Assembly (NCBI GenBank): GCA_029339195.1
Contig: JAPTJF010000347.1
Span: 1-64,000 of the forward strand
From: Micractinium sp. NFX-FRZ
Taxonomy: Eukaryota > Chlorophyta > Trebouxiophyceae > Chlorellales > Chlorellaceae
Direction of reading: 5' to 3'
Length of the DNA: 64,000 nucleotides
In this document: positions 35,001 to 48,200 of the stretch, one piece after another
How positions within the stretch are numbered: the first letter of the stretch is position 1
How the letters are laid out: each line of letters begins with the position of its first letter
The notes under the pieces: model-generated
Database searches by the model: none
What the model saw: the letters and a program-made list of their open reading frames with translations, nothing else
What the model was told of the DNA's origin: nothing
Program-made: the position numbers and the translations under genes

Positions 35001-36954
35001 CCCCACCGCCCGGCGCACACCTGTGGCGAACTGGCCCAGCAGCAGCGCCGCCTCGCGCTGCGAGTCTGTGCACGAGGACGAGAGCAGGTTGATGACCGGC
35101 TGCAGCGCGCCCTCCTCCAGCACCCGCCGCTTGATGGGAGCTGATGAGTGCACTAGGTTGCCGATGACGCCGACCGCCTGCCAAGGGGGAGTGGAGGTGG
35201 AGGCAGGTGCACGGTGAGTTGCATGCCAGCAAAGTGACACGGGTGCCATGGCATGCTTGGCTGCCACCGCCAGTTGGAGCCACTTGCGCTCACCTGCTGC
35301 CCTGCCACTCCCAAGCAGCTGTGCAGCCTCGAGCAGCTCTGCCCATTTGGTCCTGCCTGCAGCGCCCCTCCCTGCCCCTCCCTCCCTCCAGGCCTGCTGG
35401 CAGGGCAGAAACTCCCGGGCAAGCGCGCACCTCGTAGTGTATCGTGGTGTCGTCGGCGCGCAGCATCTGTATGAGCAGCGGCAGGCTGCCCAGGTCCACG
35501 ATGATGTTCTTGTTCTCGTCGTTCTTGAAGGCCAGCGTGCGCAGCGACCCCGCCACGGCGCGCTGCACCTTGGGGTCCACCGAGTGCAGCAGGGAGACGA
35601 GCGGCGGGATGCCGCCCTCCTGCCGCACCTTGTTCTTGATGCTGTTGTTCTCGTGCGCCAGGTTGGTGATTGCGTCGCTGGTGCGGCGGCACGTCTGCGC
35701 CGGCACGCCGCTCAGGTGCACGTCGTTCTTGCCGGCGTAGCGGCGGATCATGGACACCAGCGTGGGCAGCGCCCCCGCCTCGCAGATCGCCGACTGGTGC
35801 TCTACTTTGATGGCCAGCAGGCCCAGGATGAAGCAGATGTCACGCTCCAGCTCTTCGACGCCGCTGCAGGGGGAGGGCGGGGAGGGGCGAATACACGCAA
35901 GGTTGGTGGATGGGGCACGGGGGGGAATGAGGGGCAGCATTGCGCCCAGGGCTGTGTCAGAAGCTGGGGCCAATTGAACAGTAGACCTGGTCGGCACGTA
36001 TTGTGAGGCGTGCAGCACCAGGGGCATGCTTGCAAGCAGCGGTGGGCACAGCAGCCAACGGGGAACGGGCGGTCAACCCATGCTGGCGCAACATGTGAGG
36101 TGGTTCAGCTCCCAGCCCACAGTGGCTCCAACCCCGCACACATGCGTTTGCTTGTCGCACCGGGCAATGAGCAGCATAGCAGGATAGACACATCAATAAC
36201 ACCCCCAAAAGATCGCGCTGCACTGGTCAGGATTGGTCACACTGCCCCGGCTCCGCCCGCCTGCTTGCGCTGTTTGCGCTCAGCACCCACCACCACCGCA
36301 CCCTGCCCTCACCTGATGGTCGGCTGCTCCTGCGCCAGCATGTCGCCGCCGTTGAGCTTCTTCAGCAAAGGCACCACCACTCCCACCGCACCCTCAGACG
36401 CCGCATCGTCGAGGTTCTCCTCTGCAAGCGTGGAGGCAGGGGCAACGATGAGGCACTGTACGTCGGAGGGCCGCAGGCGCAGGCGGCAGCAGAGCCCTGC
36501 AACCACATTCTGCAACATCTGGACACTGCCATGTCGTTTGCAATGCTGCAGGGCTACACCAGTCGGCACAACAGGGCGGGCGCAAGGAGGTATCCCGCTC
36601 CCACGCGGCACGCGACCGGGCGGTGGCGCCGTAACTCCTCACCGTTCTTGCAGACCTCCAGCAGCCCGCGCACCCCCTTCTTCACCGCTGACAGGTCGGC
36701 AAGCGGATCAGGGATGTCGCGAAGCGCCTGGGCCCAGCGGCGCGCCTGCGGGCAGCAAAGGAGGGGCAGGGGGGTGGAACGCGGCGGTCAAGGCGGTCGC
36801 TGGCGACGTCCTAGGGACGAACAACTCGGCTACATGCAGTTCCGAGCGCCGGCAGGGGCGCAAGACCCACCCGCGCGCGAATTTGGTCTTTTTCCGAGGC
36901 CATGGCTTTGCGGCCCTGCTGTGTCTCAATCTTGCGCCTCTTCGAATCACTCAT
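32028..36954 (-). CDS. ARM-repeat / BTB-POZ protein (ARIA/ABAP1 type)
   Basis: In plants this family (ARIA, ABAP1) acts in the nucleus, binding transcription factors or replication proteins, and its BTB domain links to Cullin3. Eleven exons give 716 aa, almost the plant length: 36954-36871, 36745-36643, 36421-36313, 35863-35431, 35177-35021, 34741-34530, 34310-34158, 33929-33744, 33408-33289, 33000-32775, 32395-32028. The start is MSDSKRRKIET, a probable nuclear signal. ARM repeats cover about residues 70-480 (ICEAGALPTLVSMIRR, VGVIGNLVHSSAPIKRRVLE, GAVPPLIDMLANDDSQLREMA, GLPPLLDLLE). The BTB domain starts at about 540 (LSDVSFVVEGRPFLGHKVQLL, SSDIFKTMFDGHYRE), and a BACK-like end follows (LKHLCEQTITDQLAPEN). 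The gene diverges from malic enzyme with 285 bp between start codons. Confidence 0.93.
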
Positions 36955-37239
36955 GAGCCTCAGCACTGCCGGGCCATCTGCTAGGCCTGGCAGCGAGCAG
37001 AGAGGAGGCGATGTAGAAACTGAAGAGAGGAGGGCGTTCAGGCAGGTCGGGGTGCAGATCAGTAGACAGGTGGGGGAAGCGACAAGTGTTGGGCACGGAG
37101 AGCTCGGGGCAGGGACCTACATGGTGCGTGCGCGGCATGAAATGCGCCCTTGAAAGTGAAGGCGCACTGATCAGAGCCTTGTGTCCACTCCTGCCCGCTC
37201 GGGGTGACCACACCCGTCTTTTGTAAACGTGCGGCGCAG
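36955..37239. promoter_or_regulatory. Shared divergent promoter region (ARM-BTB gene / malic enzyme)
   Basis: The ATG codons at 36954 (-) and 37240 (+) are only 285 bp apart, so both promoters and 5' UTRs must fit here. I see no TATA box. If malic enzyme has an upstream exon, the space is tighter still. Confidence 0.6.
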
Positions 37240-40200
37240 ATGACGGTCGCGGCCCCCCTGCCGACAGTGGACGCGCCTCAGGCGCCTAGTGCCAAGGTCG
37301 CTCAGGCCATGGCTGAGCTCAGGGACCAACCCACAGACATTGAGCGCTACCTGATGCTGCGCCGGCTGCAAAGGCAAGCGGAAGGAGGACAGCGCAGCCA
37401 GGCGCCGCGCTGCCGCCGCCCAGCAGCACTCCTCCTCTTCAGCCTAGTGTGTGCTGCCCTGCACACTCTTTTCCGTGACATGGGCCCGTAAGGAACTCCG
37501 TGAATGGTCATTGCTGCGCAAAGGGACCACCGGTGGGGGCTCACCTAAGCCATTGCGCCGGCTGATGGGCGGCGCACGCTGGGTGCTGACGGGTCAGAAC
37601 ACGCTTGAACCTTTAACCAGCATGATCCGCGACTTCTGTGTGCCTGCAGGGACAACCCCACGCTGTTCTACAAGATGCTGGTGCACCACGTGCAGGAAAT
37701 CCTGCCCTTTGTGTACACCCCCACCGTGGGCGAGGCCTGCCAGAAGTGAGCGCACGCGTTCACTATCGCCACGCTGCGGGTCTCCTGGCACCCCTGCCGC
37801 AGCTGCCTTTTTTTGTTGCTGTCACAATGTCAAATGTGGCTCGCCTGCCCCAGTCTCCTCCGCGCTTGCACCACCCCCACCACCACTCCCACCACCACCC
37901 GTCCATGGCAGGTACCACTCACTTGGCGTGCCGACATACGGCCTGTACCTGCGCGCCACCGACCGCGGCGCCTTCCTCGACCGCCTGCGCGCCTACCCAC
38001 AGCAGGACGTCCGCGTGGTGGTTGTAACTGATGGCGAGCGCATCCTGGGGCTGGGGGACCTGGGTGCTGGCGGAATGGGCATCAGCGAGGGCAAGTCGCT
38101 GCTGTACACCGCCGCCGCAGGAGTGCCGCCCCACACCATCCTGCCCGTCTGCCTGGATGTGGGCACCAACAACGAGGCCCTGCTGGCGGATCCGGGCTAC
38201 GCCGGGCTGCGCCAGCGCAGGCTGACGGGGCAGGAGTATGAGGACGTGGTGGAGGAGTTTATCCAGGCCCTCAAGGCGTGGCAGCCCCACGTGCTGCTGC
38301 AGTTTGAGGTGCGCCGGCGTACGCTGGGGCGCGTGGTTTGGGGAGGGTGTGGCGGGTGGGTTCTGGTGTGGTGCGCGCCGGCAGGTGTGAAGTGAAAGTG
38401 GGGCAGGGTGGAGGGCAGGTGCAGGCCTCTTGCAGTGGATCAGTACGCCCGTCGCCTGCCCTGCCCATTCATGGTATTGCCTGCCCGCCTGCCTGCCTCA
38501 CCTTCCTCCCCCCTCTCCTCCCGCCTCCCTGCCAGACCCCTGCCAATCATTACGCTTTCCACCTGCTGACCCCTCCCTCGCCTCCTGCCACCCCACTTCC
38601 TGCCACCCCTCCTCTTCTTCACCTCCAGGACTTTGCCAACCACACCGCCTTCCACCTGCTGGAGCGCTACCGCACCCAGCTCTGCTGCTTCAACGACGAT
38701 GTGCAGGTGGGCGGCAGCGGGGAGTGTGGGGTGGTGCAGCGGGGGCGGCCGTTTGGGAGGGTGGGGCAGGGGCGGCGCAGCAGGGACTGCAGGGTCCTTA
38801 CAGTGGGGCAATGCCCAGTTCTTAATTTTTAAGGGCCCAATCCTGAAGAGCAGGCCTCATCTCTGCCGGGCTCTGCCACCTGACACCCTCACGCAGGGCA
38901 CCGCCTGCGTGTGCCTGGCCGGCGTGCTGTCCGCGCTGCGCGCCACCGGCGCCTCGCTGGCCGACCAGCGCATCCTATTTTACGGCGCGGGAGAGGCAGG
39001 CACAGGTGAGCGTCCCACCCTGCTGCTGCCTGACACTGCCGCCTGGTGCAGCCGCTGTTCTAGACTGCTCGGTTGGCCCTGCGGAGGCAAGCACAGATCA
39101 ACCAACACCCCGCTGCTGCCTCTGCTTCCTGCCACTGTTTCTGCTGCCCCTGACGCTGCTCTACGGCAGCAGCAATGCACCGAGCCACACGCATAAAGGG
39201 AGCACTGCGTAGCCGTCTTGAGCGCCCCGCTTCACACTGCCCCACCTCACCCCCTGGACCTCGCCCAGCACCACGCACCTCGTGCACTCTGCTTCACACC
39301 CTGCCGTCTGCCCCCCCGCCACCCCTGCAGGCATTGGCGAGCTGATTGCCATCTGCCTGGAGCACCACCACGGCATGACACGGGAGCAGGGGCGGTCGCA
39401 CTGCCTCTTCATGGACAGCAAGGGTGGGTGGGGTGAGGAACGGTGGTGGTGGCGGGGGATGAGTTTGTTTTGTGTGGCGGGTGAGGTTGGTTTGCATGGG
39501 TTGGTGTGAGTGCAAGCAGGGGCGGTCGCACTGTTTGCTCAAGTGGGCAGCCAGGGTAGGCGGAGCCGGGTGAGGTCGGTATGTGTTGGTTAGTGTGGGC
39601 GCATGCAATGGTAGACGGGGTGGGTGGGTGGCGCCCGGCGGGGTCGGTTTATGTGCTGTATAGTCGCTGGGTGTTTCACCACGTGCATGTCTCCAACTTC
39701 CGGGTCGGCTGGGTCCCACCGCTGGCCCCACCCATGCGCCTGCCTGCCTGTCCCGGATAGATGGCAGCGCGCAGTAGCTTGCCGGCCAGCACCCATGCTC
39801 TCACCCTCAGCCCTGCCCTTGCGCCCCCCCTTCCTGCTGTGTCCCCGCCTCCGCAGGCCTGGTGTGCGCCTCCCGCACCGACCTGCAGCACCACAAGAAG
39901 CCGTTTGCGCACAACGTGCCGCACTGCCGCACCCTGCTGGAGGCCATTCAGCAGGTGATTTACCTTTCGAATAATTCCTGACAGCTTGCTGGGCTTTGCT
40001 TTCATCTAGGAACGGCTGCAGGGTGTGAGGGAGGTGCCGGTCCTCGCACTGTGCTGACCTCAATATCTTTTGTTCTCTTTGCCTGCAGATTAAGCCCACC
40101 GTGCTCATCGGCGTGAGCACCATGGCCGGTGCCTTCTCCCAGGACGTGCTCAAGGTGGGGGGCACAGCATGGGCAGCACACAGCATGGGCAGCACAGCAT

Positions 40201-41383
40201 GGGCAGTGCACAGCATGGGCGGCGCACAGCATGGGCAGCGCACGGCATGCGCACCGAAGCGTTCATAGCATAGCATGCACAGCATGGCCACGGCCTCCCT
40301 GGACAAGCGCCCCTCTCCAACCCACCCCAAACCTACGTTCTTTCACAGCGAGTGCCCCTGCCTCTCCCTCCCTCTCCCTGGCACCCCCCTTGGCAGGCCA
40401 TGGCCTCCCTGAACGAGCGCCCCATCATCATGCCCCTGTCCAACCCCACATCCAAAAGCGAGTGCACCTTTGAGGAGGCGGTGGCGGCGACCTCGGGCCG
40501 CGTGCTCTTCGCCTCCGGCTCCCCCTTCCCGCCCGCCACCTGGGCCGGGCGTGAGCTGCACCCCGCGCAGGCCAACAACGCATACATCTTCCCTGCTGTG
40601 GGCCACGCTGCGGTGCTGGCGCGCTGCAAGGAGATCAGGCAAGGGGGGCGGGGCAAAGCGGCGGTGGCTGGCCGGGGGTGCCAGTGGTTGGGGGCAGCGG
40701 CAGGCTGGGCCATTCTCTGTGTGTGGGAGGCGGGTGCATTCCTCCTCCACTCACCCCACCCGTTCCCTTTCCCGTTCCTACCTGTCCCTGACATCCCACT
40801 GTTTCTCTCCCCTCCCGCAGCGACGACGTCTTCCTGGTGGCCGCCGAGAGCCTGGCCGCCATGTCCAGCGTGGCGCAGCTGGAGGAGGGCTACCTCTTCC
40901 CCCGCTTTGCGGGCATCAAAACCGTCAGCGCCCGCCTCATGGCCGCCTGCGCTGACTTCATGGTGGGTTCATTGAGTGACGGGTTGAAGGGGTGTGCAGT
41001 TGGGCGGCGGTCGAGCAATGTACAGTGCAGCTTCATGCTTGGGCTGAGCAGGAGCGGGGAGCGCGCCTGTCCATGAGGTGCCGTGAGGTACCTTCATGTT
41101 GTGCCGTCCGTAAGGTGCCTTGAGGTACCATGAGGTATTGTTTTTCCAGGTGGCGAGGGGCTGTGTTGCATTGTACTGCTTCATTGGCACCTGCTCACTC
41201 ACCCTATGCACATTTGCTCATCGTCGTGCTGTGCAGGTGCGCTCGGGCCTGGGCAGCCTGCCGTCCGATTTCGACGAGGTGGTGTCCCGCATGGGCGCCC
41301 TGTCCAGCTCAGCATCCAACCTGGCACGGTGGGAGGTGTACGCCACCGCCCACATGTACGACCCCAGCAGCGCCAAGCTGTGA
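37240..41383 (+). CDS. Malic enzyme (NAD(P)-dependent)
   Basis: The enzyme oxidatively decarboxylates malate to pyruvate and CO2. Eleven exons give 533 aa: 37240-37373, 37650-37745, 37912-38308, 38629-38706, 38897-39005, 39331-39423, 39857-39954, 40089-40154, 40397-40638, 40821-40962, 41237-41383. All phases agree. Conserved parts: [14 protein letters not shown] with the catalytic Tyr; [42 protein letters not shown] and CFNDDVQGTA with metal-binding acids; [13 protein letters not shown] for the dinucleotide; [13 protein letters not shown] near the end. Introns 1 and 9 start with GC (AG then GCAAGC or GCAAGG). The N terminus is short: it enters the family at the LPTV...YLML region and lacks the preceding segment, and no organelle signal is clear. 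Either an upstream exon was missed or the protein is truncated and cytosolic. NAD or NADP specificity cannot be decided from sequence alone. Confidence 0.93.
40160..40252. repeat. Minisatellite in malic enzyme intron 8
   Basis: Five to six imperfect copies of a unit of about 14-19 bases built on GCACAGCATGGGCAG. Confidence 0.85.
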
Positions 41384-42295
41384 GGGGGAGGACGGGGCAC
41401 GATGATGCAGTGGTGATTTAAATTGCTAACAAGGGCCGCTGGCGACATGACACAACCGATGCCAGCCAGCCAGCCAGCGGCTTGCACAGCTGCGCCCGCC
41501 CATGCACGCACGCCTCCCGCAGCGACGCACAGACGCACGCGTGTGCCACCACCACACGGCCACGGGCCGCTGCAAGCCACACATATGCACCATCCTATGC
41601 TCGAGTGAGGCCACACTGACCGCATCAGCACTGGCTCTCCACCCCAGCCCACCAATGGCCTGCTTGCCACAGCCTCAAGTTTGCCTCCCTCTGCCAGGTA
41701 GCAACTGCCTAGCCTTTTCCCCGCAGGCGTTAGGCCATGCCGTAGATAAGACCCTCCTCCTCTCATCACAGCCCCCTGCCACATGGCCCCATGTTCCCTT
41801 CTACCTTTGGCCCAGTTGCTAGAGCCCCCTGCCCCTCCGCCTGTGCCTGCGGTGTGGCATGCGTCCCAGCCTCTGCGCACGCCTCTCCCTCTGAAACGCA
41901 CCCTCTCTCTTGACCCATGACCTCCCAGCCCCCAATTCATTCAACATTCTTCACTCAGCACACCCATCCCGCCCTGTCCATCCCCAACCGACGAGCACAA
42001 CGTGTCCATCCGCCTCCTCTCTCCGCCTTCCCCTCCTGTTCATGTCTCTCATTTCTTTGCGGCACCGCCTGCACCACTCTTTCATGCACGTAGTGACGTG
42101 GGATTCACATTTTGCGGTCATTGAAACAAACTTGATGAGACTCAGCGGGCATGAAAGGAACACACGTGAAAGCAGTTGAGAAGGCCAGCGAAGCAGGGGA
42201 CAGGGGCGCCCAATGCACAAAACAAGCTGGGAACACACAGAGAAACACACAAAAAAACAGCAGAAGCAAGGGCGGCACAGGCCATGCAGGCTTGC
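41384..42295. other. Intergenic, tail-to-tail
   Basis: Between the 3' ends of malic enzyme (+) and the large - gene. C/T-rich and free of convincing exons on either strand. Confidence 0.6.
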
Positions 42296-45200
42296 TCAAG
42301 CGGCCAGCCTGCTGCCCTTCCTAGCAGCAGCCCGAGGGGTGCGCCCCACAGATGCAGCCGCCTCATCGTCGCCGCTGCCGGCAGCAGCGGCCCGCCGCCC
42401 ACGAGCAGTCCCACGGGATCTGCTCCCATCAGAGTTGCCCGGGGCTGCCTCCTCCTCCTCCTCGATGCGGGCAACCGCAGGGGTGCGGGTGGACTGGCGG
42501 CGGCGCGAGGCGGGGGCGGCCTCGCCGCCGGAAGCAGCAGTGGAGCGCCGGCCGCCGCGTCCGCGGACGGGCGCTGCCGCGTCATCCTCTGCATGGTGGG
42601 GAGGCACGGAGATGTAGAGGTGAGGTGAGGTGCTGGCTTCAGCATGGCCACAGGACTCTGTTCGGCTGCCAGGGGAGGCCGGGAGGCAGGGCGGGGCGAG
42701 CGGAGGCTCCTGGTCGCTGCCACGCGTCGCATGCAGGGCAAGCTGAAGAAGCCAGGGAGGATGCTGGGGGGTATGCCCACCCTGAGCACAGCAGCGCCAG
42801 GCAGCGGAGCACAGCAGAGCAGGCAGGCAGGCAGGCAGGACAGTAGAGCAGGTAGGCAGGGCACTGGCAGGCTGGCAGGCAGGCCGGACAACGGCAGGCA
42901 GGCAGGCAGGCAGGCCAGCACAGCTGAGCTGGCAGCACTGCCAGGCAGCGCACCGAGGTCGGGTCGCTCCTCCGCCTCCTCCCCCCGCCGCCCGCGCGAC
43001 ATGGCCTTCTGAGCGCTGCGCAGGATGCTGCCCAGCAGGCTGCCCTGCTTCTCGCTCCCCTCCTCCTCCTCCTCCTCACTCCTCCCGCTCCCCTCCTCCT
43101 CCTCCTCCCCAGCATCGCCGCGGCGCCTGCGGCTGCGCCCGGCAGCTGCTGCCGCGGGAGCCACTAGCAGTTCCTCCTCCACCACTTCCTCCTCCACCAC
43201 GACCTGCCGCGTGGCGCGGCCGCTGCCGGCGGGGCGCGGCACGCTGCTCTGCCGCGCGCCGCGCTGCGGCTTGGGCGAGGGCGGCTGCAGGGCGGGGGCA
43301 AGGGCGGGGCGGCACATGAGCACGGATGAGCAAGCACATGGGCAGGGCAAGTATGCGGTTCAGTAGGAAGGGCAGGGCACTAGCAGCCCGAGTGTGCTGG
43401 GCAAGCAAGCGACCTATTGTAAACAGGGCCGGGAGGGCATTTCAGGGCATGAGTTCGCCAACCATTCCAAGATGCATGCAAACCAACAGCAGCCTGCGGC
43501 CTCCCTCACCTGCGGCTCCTCCACAGGCTCCGGGGTTGCCTCCGCCTGGGGGGCCTCAGCCACCCGCCTCTGCCGCATGACCAGCGCCACACTGGTCGCC
43601 AGCACCACCGCCGCTGCCACACCCGCCGCAAAGCGGTCCTGCTGGCTGCTGCTGGCCGCCGCAGCCGCCAACCTGGCGGGCGCTGCCTTGATTGTCTCCA
43701 ACGCGCTGCTAAGCGTCGCTAGCGCGTCATCAATGGCGGCGCCGACCTGAGAGCCCACAGATCCAGCGGGGGCGGCCCCTGCCTGCTTGCTGGCTGCTGC
43801 TGCCGCCGCCGCCACCTCGGCAGCGGCTGCCGCAGCCTTCTCGGCAGCCAGCCGGGTCGCCGCCTCCTCGGCTGCTTTCCGGGCCGCCTCCTCTGCTGCT
43901 GCCGCCAGCCGGGCCGACTGCTCCTCGGCTGCTTTGCGCGCCGCCTCCTCCTTTTCAAGCCGGGCAGCCAGGCGGGCCGCCTCCTCCTCAGCCGCCAGCC
44001 GCGCTGCCTGCTCCTTGGCTGCGCGTTGGGCCGCCTCCTTGGCTTCGGCTGCCTGCCGCAGCGCCTCCTCCTCAGCTGCATGCTGGGCAGCCTCAGCAGC
44101 CTTGCGTGCTGCCGCTTCGCCAGCGGCGCGCAGGGCCGCCTCCTCTGCAGCCCTCCTCGCCGCAGCCTCCTCTGCCGCATGGCGGGCAGCCTCTTCCTTG
44201 GCCGCCCGCCGAGCCTCCTCAGCTGCCTTGGCTGCCTCCCGGGCTGCCTCCACAGCTGCCTCCTCGGCGCTCTCAGCTGCCTTCATGGCTGCCTCCTTTT
44301 CTGCAGCAGCGTGCGCTTCCTCCTCCTCCTCCTCCTCTGCCTCTGCCAAACGAGCAGCCTCCTCCTCTGCCGCACGCCGAGCCGCCGCCTCCTGGGCTGC
44401 GCGCAGCGCCGCCTTCTTCGCAGCCACGCGCTCAGCCTCCTGCTCAGCAGCCAAGCGGGCCGCCTCATCAGCAGCAGCAACCCGATCGGCCTCCTCCTCT
44501 GCCCGCTGAGCTGCCTCCTCTTCCGCCTGCCGAGCCGCCGCCTCCTGCGCTGCCGCCAGCGCCGCCTGCGCCTGCGCCGCCGTCTTTGCTGCTGCTGCCG
44601 CCTCGGCTGCTTCGGCGGCTGCCGTGGCTGCGCGCTCCTGGGCGGCAGCGTGCTGCGCAGCCTTGACCACAGCAGCCTCCAGCTCAGCACGCCTGCCTGC
44701 ATCTGGCTCCTCCTCTGCCCTGCGGGCCGCCTCCTCTGCTGCCACATAGGCAGCCTCAGCCTCCTCCATTACCACCCTGGCTGCCTCCTGAGCAGCATGC
44801 ACAGCGGCCAACCTGGCAGCCTCCTCACCGCTGGCTGTGGCATTAACCTGCTGCTCCTCATGCTGCTGCTCTGCTGCCTCTGCTGCAGGCGGCTGCCCAA
44901 GCCTCTCCCTGATGGCAGCAGCTGCCGGGTCTGGCACAGGCGTGGACGCGTTGGCTGCAGGCTGCTGTTCCTGCTGTCCGTCCACCGCCGCTGCCTCCTC
45001 CCCTGCCGGAAGCTCGGCTGCCGTGGAGTTGGCAACAGGAGCCGCTGCTGCCGCCTCTTCAGTTGCCTCGCCGGCTTCTGCGGCTGGGCGGTTCACCGCA
45101 GTTGCGTTCCCAACTGCGGTTGCGTTTCCGGCCGCAGTCATGTTCCCAGCTGCTGCCGGTGCTGCCCTGTCAGCTGCCAGCTGCTCCTTCTCCTCCCCTG

Positions 45201-48200
45201 CTGCCTCCTCCTCCTCTGCCACAGGCGGCTCACCGTGCTCCTCCTCCTCCTCCTCCTCAGCTGCCTGCGTGGCATTCGCTGCAGCTGGCTTGCCGGGCTG
45301 CTGCCGCTTGCCGGGCTGCTCCGCATCAGCTGGTGCCGGGGCTGCATGCTGCTTGTCCGCCTCCTCTCCCTCACCCAGCTGCCCTGCCTCCTCGCCTTCT
45401 GCCTGCCCTGCCTCCTCGCCCTCTGCTGGCATCTCATCCAAAGGCTTCAGCAGCTCAGGCTCCGGCTGCTCTGCCTCCTCCCCAGCCACCGCCTTGTCAG
45501 CGTGCAGCCCCTCCTCCTCCTCCTGCTCTGCAGATAGCTGCTTTGCTGGCTCCTGCTGCTCTGCATCCTCGCCGCTCGGCTCCGACTCATCTGGCTGCTT
45601 GCCAGCGCCCAGCGCCGCATCCTCGCCTGCCGCCTCCTCCTCCTCCTCGCCTGCCAGCTGCTCCTCCTCGCCTGCTGCCAGCTGCTGCTCCTCCTCATCC
45701 TCCGGCTCTGCCACCTGCTCATCCAGGGCTGGAGTCGGGCCATACACATCATCCAGCTGCTGCTCATCCAGCTGCTGCTGCCCTGCCGGCTGCTCTGCTG
45801 GCTGCTCTGCTGGCTGCTCTGCTGGCATGCCAGGCTCCTCCTCTGCCGCCTGCTCTTCCGCACCATATGGCTCCTCGCCCGCCTGCTGCTCCGCCTGCTG
45901 CTCTCCAAGCTGCTCCGCCTCCACGCCCGGCGGCAGCGGCGGCTGCTCCTGCTGCCCCTGCTGCTGGCCATAGCGCAGCAGGTAGTCCCGCATGTGCTGC
46001 CACCAGCAGCCCGCCGCAGGCTGCGTGACGCTGGCGAGGGACTGCACGCCGCTGGTGGCAATGTGCTGCTGCACGCAGCGGCCCCAGGCCAGCAGGTGCA
46101 CCGCCAGCTGGCGCGCCTCGCTGGCACGCAAGCGCAGCAGCGCCGCCAGCTCAGCGCGCCCCTCGCCGGTCTTCGCCAGCAGCAGCTGCTGCTTCAGCAG
46201 CCCGCCCTGCTCCTTTGAGAAGCCGACCACAGCGGATGCAGCGTCGCGGCACAGCGGGGGCGCCCAGGTGGGTGCTGACTTGGCCACGTCGAGAGCTCCC
46301 AGAGCTGCATCCTTGGCGAGGGCTGCCACCAGGCGGGCCGAGTGCAGCCCCCAGCGCTTGTACCGGCACCAGGCCTCTGTCGGATCACAGTCCGTGGCTG
46401 CCAGGGTGGCACGCCACTGCTGCGCCGACACGTCTGCCACGTGGGCATCCAGCCGCTGCCAGGCTGGCTCCCAGGACAGCAGCAGCGGCAGCCGCCCGCC
46501 GCCGCCGGCTGGCCCGCCGCCCAGCAGCTGCTGAGTGGCTGTGGGGGGACGCGGCGCCCGCTTGCCGGAGGAGGCAGCTGCCAGGTCAGCGCCGCCGATG
46601 GAGAAGTGCGAGAGGGTGGTCACGCCGGCGTGCATCAGGTTGGCGGCGGCTGTGATGGCCACAACCGTGCCCGCCGTGCTCACAAACGCGCCCACCAGCA
46701 GGCCAATCAGGGCCAGAGGCAGCAGGCAGCCGCACAGCCCGCGCCGGCGCTTCTTGCGGCCTGCAGGAAGCAGAGAGCAGGACGCGGGTGGGTGGGTGAA
46801 TGGGCGACAGCTGGGAAGAAGGACACGCCTGGGGCAAGAAGCATGGCAGGCAGGCAGACAGGATGCTGTGCAAGCTTCCGGCACAAGCGGCAGCAATGGC
46901 GGCGCAAGCAGCTGAGCGCACCTCGGCGCGCGGTGCCAGCGGTGGTGCCGGCGCTGCCAGGGGCAGCAGCCGCCTTGGCCGCCGCCTCTGCTGCCTTCAT
47001 GTCATGCACAGAGCCTGGCTTGAAGAGGGCCGGGCCGCCCTGCTCTGCCAGAAAGCTGTCAGGCTGGCTGCCGCCCGGGGAGGGGGGCGGGCGCGGCGGC
47101 GCAAAGGCGCCCGTTGGGGTGGGGGCCTTGGCGCTGCCGGGCGGGGTGGGGCCGCCGGGCGGCATGGGCATGCCGCCCGGGGGCCGCGGCATGAAGGCAC
47201 TCGGGTGCGGCTTGCCGGCCTCTGCACACAGCATGGAGGGGCACGCTGTTGGGTCATGGTCTGGGTGACGCACAAATGAAGCGGCGAGGTGGGTCTTATA
47301 CATGCAGGTAGCTGTTGGCTGACAACCTGCCTGCCATGCAGCCGACACCAGCTGCCCTGCGCTGTGCTGCCGCTCCTGCCTGCCACCTGCACCCGAGCTA
47401 GCACCTGCACACCACACCCCTTGGCGGCCAAGCAGCCAACGATGAAAATAAAGCTCACCGGAGGTGGACCCTGTGCTGCCCATGCTCACGAGCCCGGAGC
47501 CACGGTGAGGCATGCCCATGCCGGGTGGCCCCATGGGAGGGGCACCGGTGTAGCTGGGGCGGCCGCTCATGCTGGGAGGGCCCGCCGCTGACGACCCCTC
47601 CGAGTGCCCGCTCCCAAAGCGGTGCAGCGCCATGGGCGGCGGCCCCCCCGGCTGGAAAGGTGTGGCCCCGGCGGCGCTGCTGGTGGCGGACCCCGGCTGC
47701 AGGGGCAGCTGCTGGTCGGCTGCCTTGGGAGATGCCGCAGGTGGGGGCGCGCCGTGGGGGTGGGGGATGAAGGAGGAGGGCGGGAGGCCGCCGGGGGGCC
47801 CAAAGGAGGGCATGCCGGGGCGGGGGATGCGTGAGTCGCCACCGCCAGGTGGCAGGCCCATCATGGGAGGGGGGGCAAGCCCCGAGGCGGGTGCCTGGGG
47901 CAGCTCCCCGCTGGCCGCACGGCCCTCTGCCTCGACTGCTGCTGCTGCCATGGCGCTGCCGGGCGCTGACCAGGAGGGCCGGGGGATGCGGGAGGCGCCG
48001 GGCGGCGGCGGCAGCTGTCCGGCGGGCGGCGGCATGGGCGGTACCCCTGCGTGGCCGCTGCCGGCTGTGGCCTGAGCCATGGCCGCAGCTGGGGAGCGGG
48101 CCTTGGAGTGTACCGCCTTGATGGGGGAGCCTGCACTGCCGGGAGGTGGGGGCAGCTTCAGGGGCGGGAGGCCTGCAGGGCCATATAGGGCGGAGGCGCA

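Noticed and set aside
44026..45973. Long + strand open frames (up to 503 aa) over the giant gene
   Set aside because: They are antisense shadows of the Glu/Ala/Gln repeat codons; no family similarity and no splice context.
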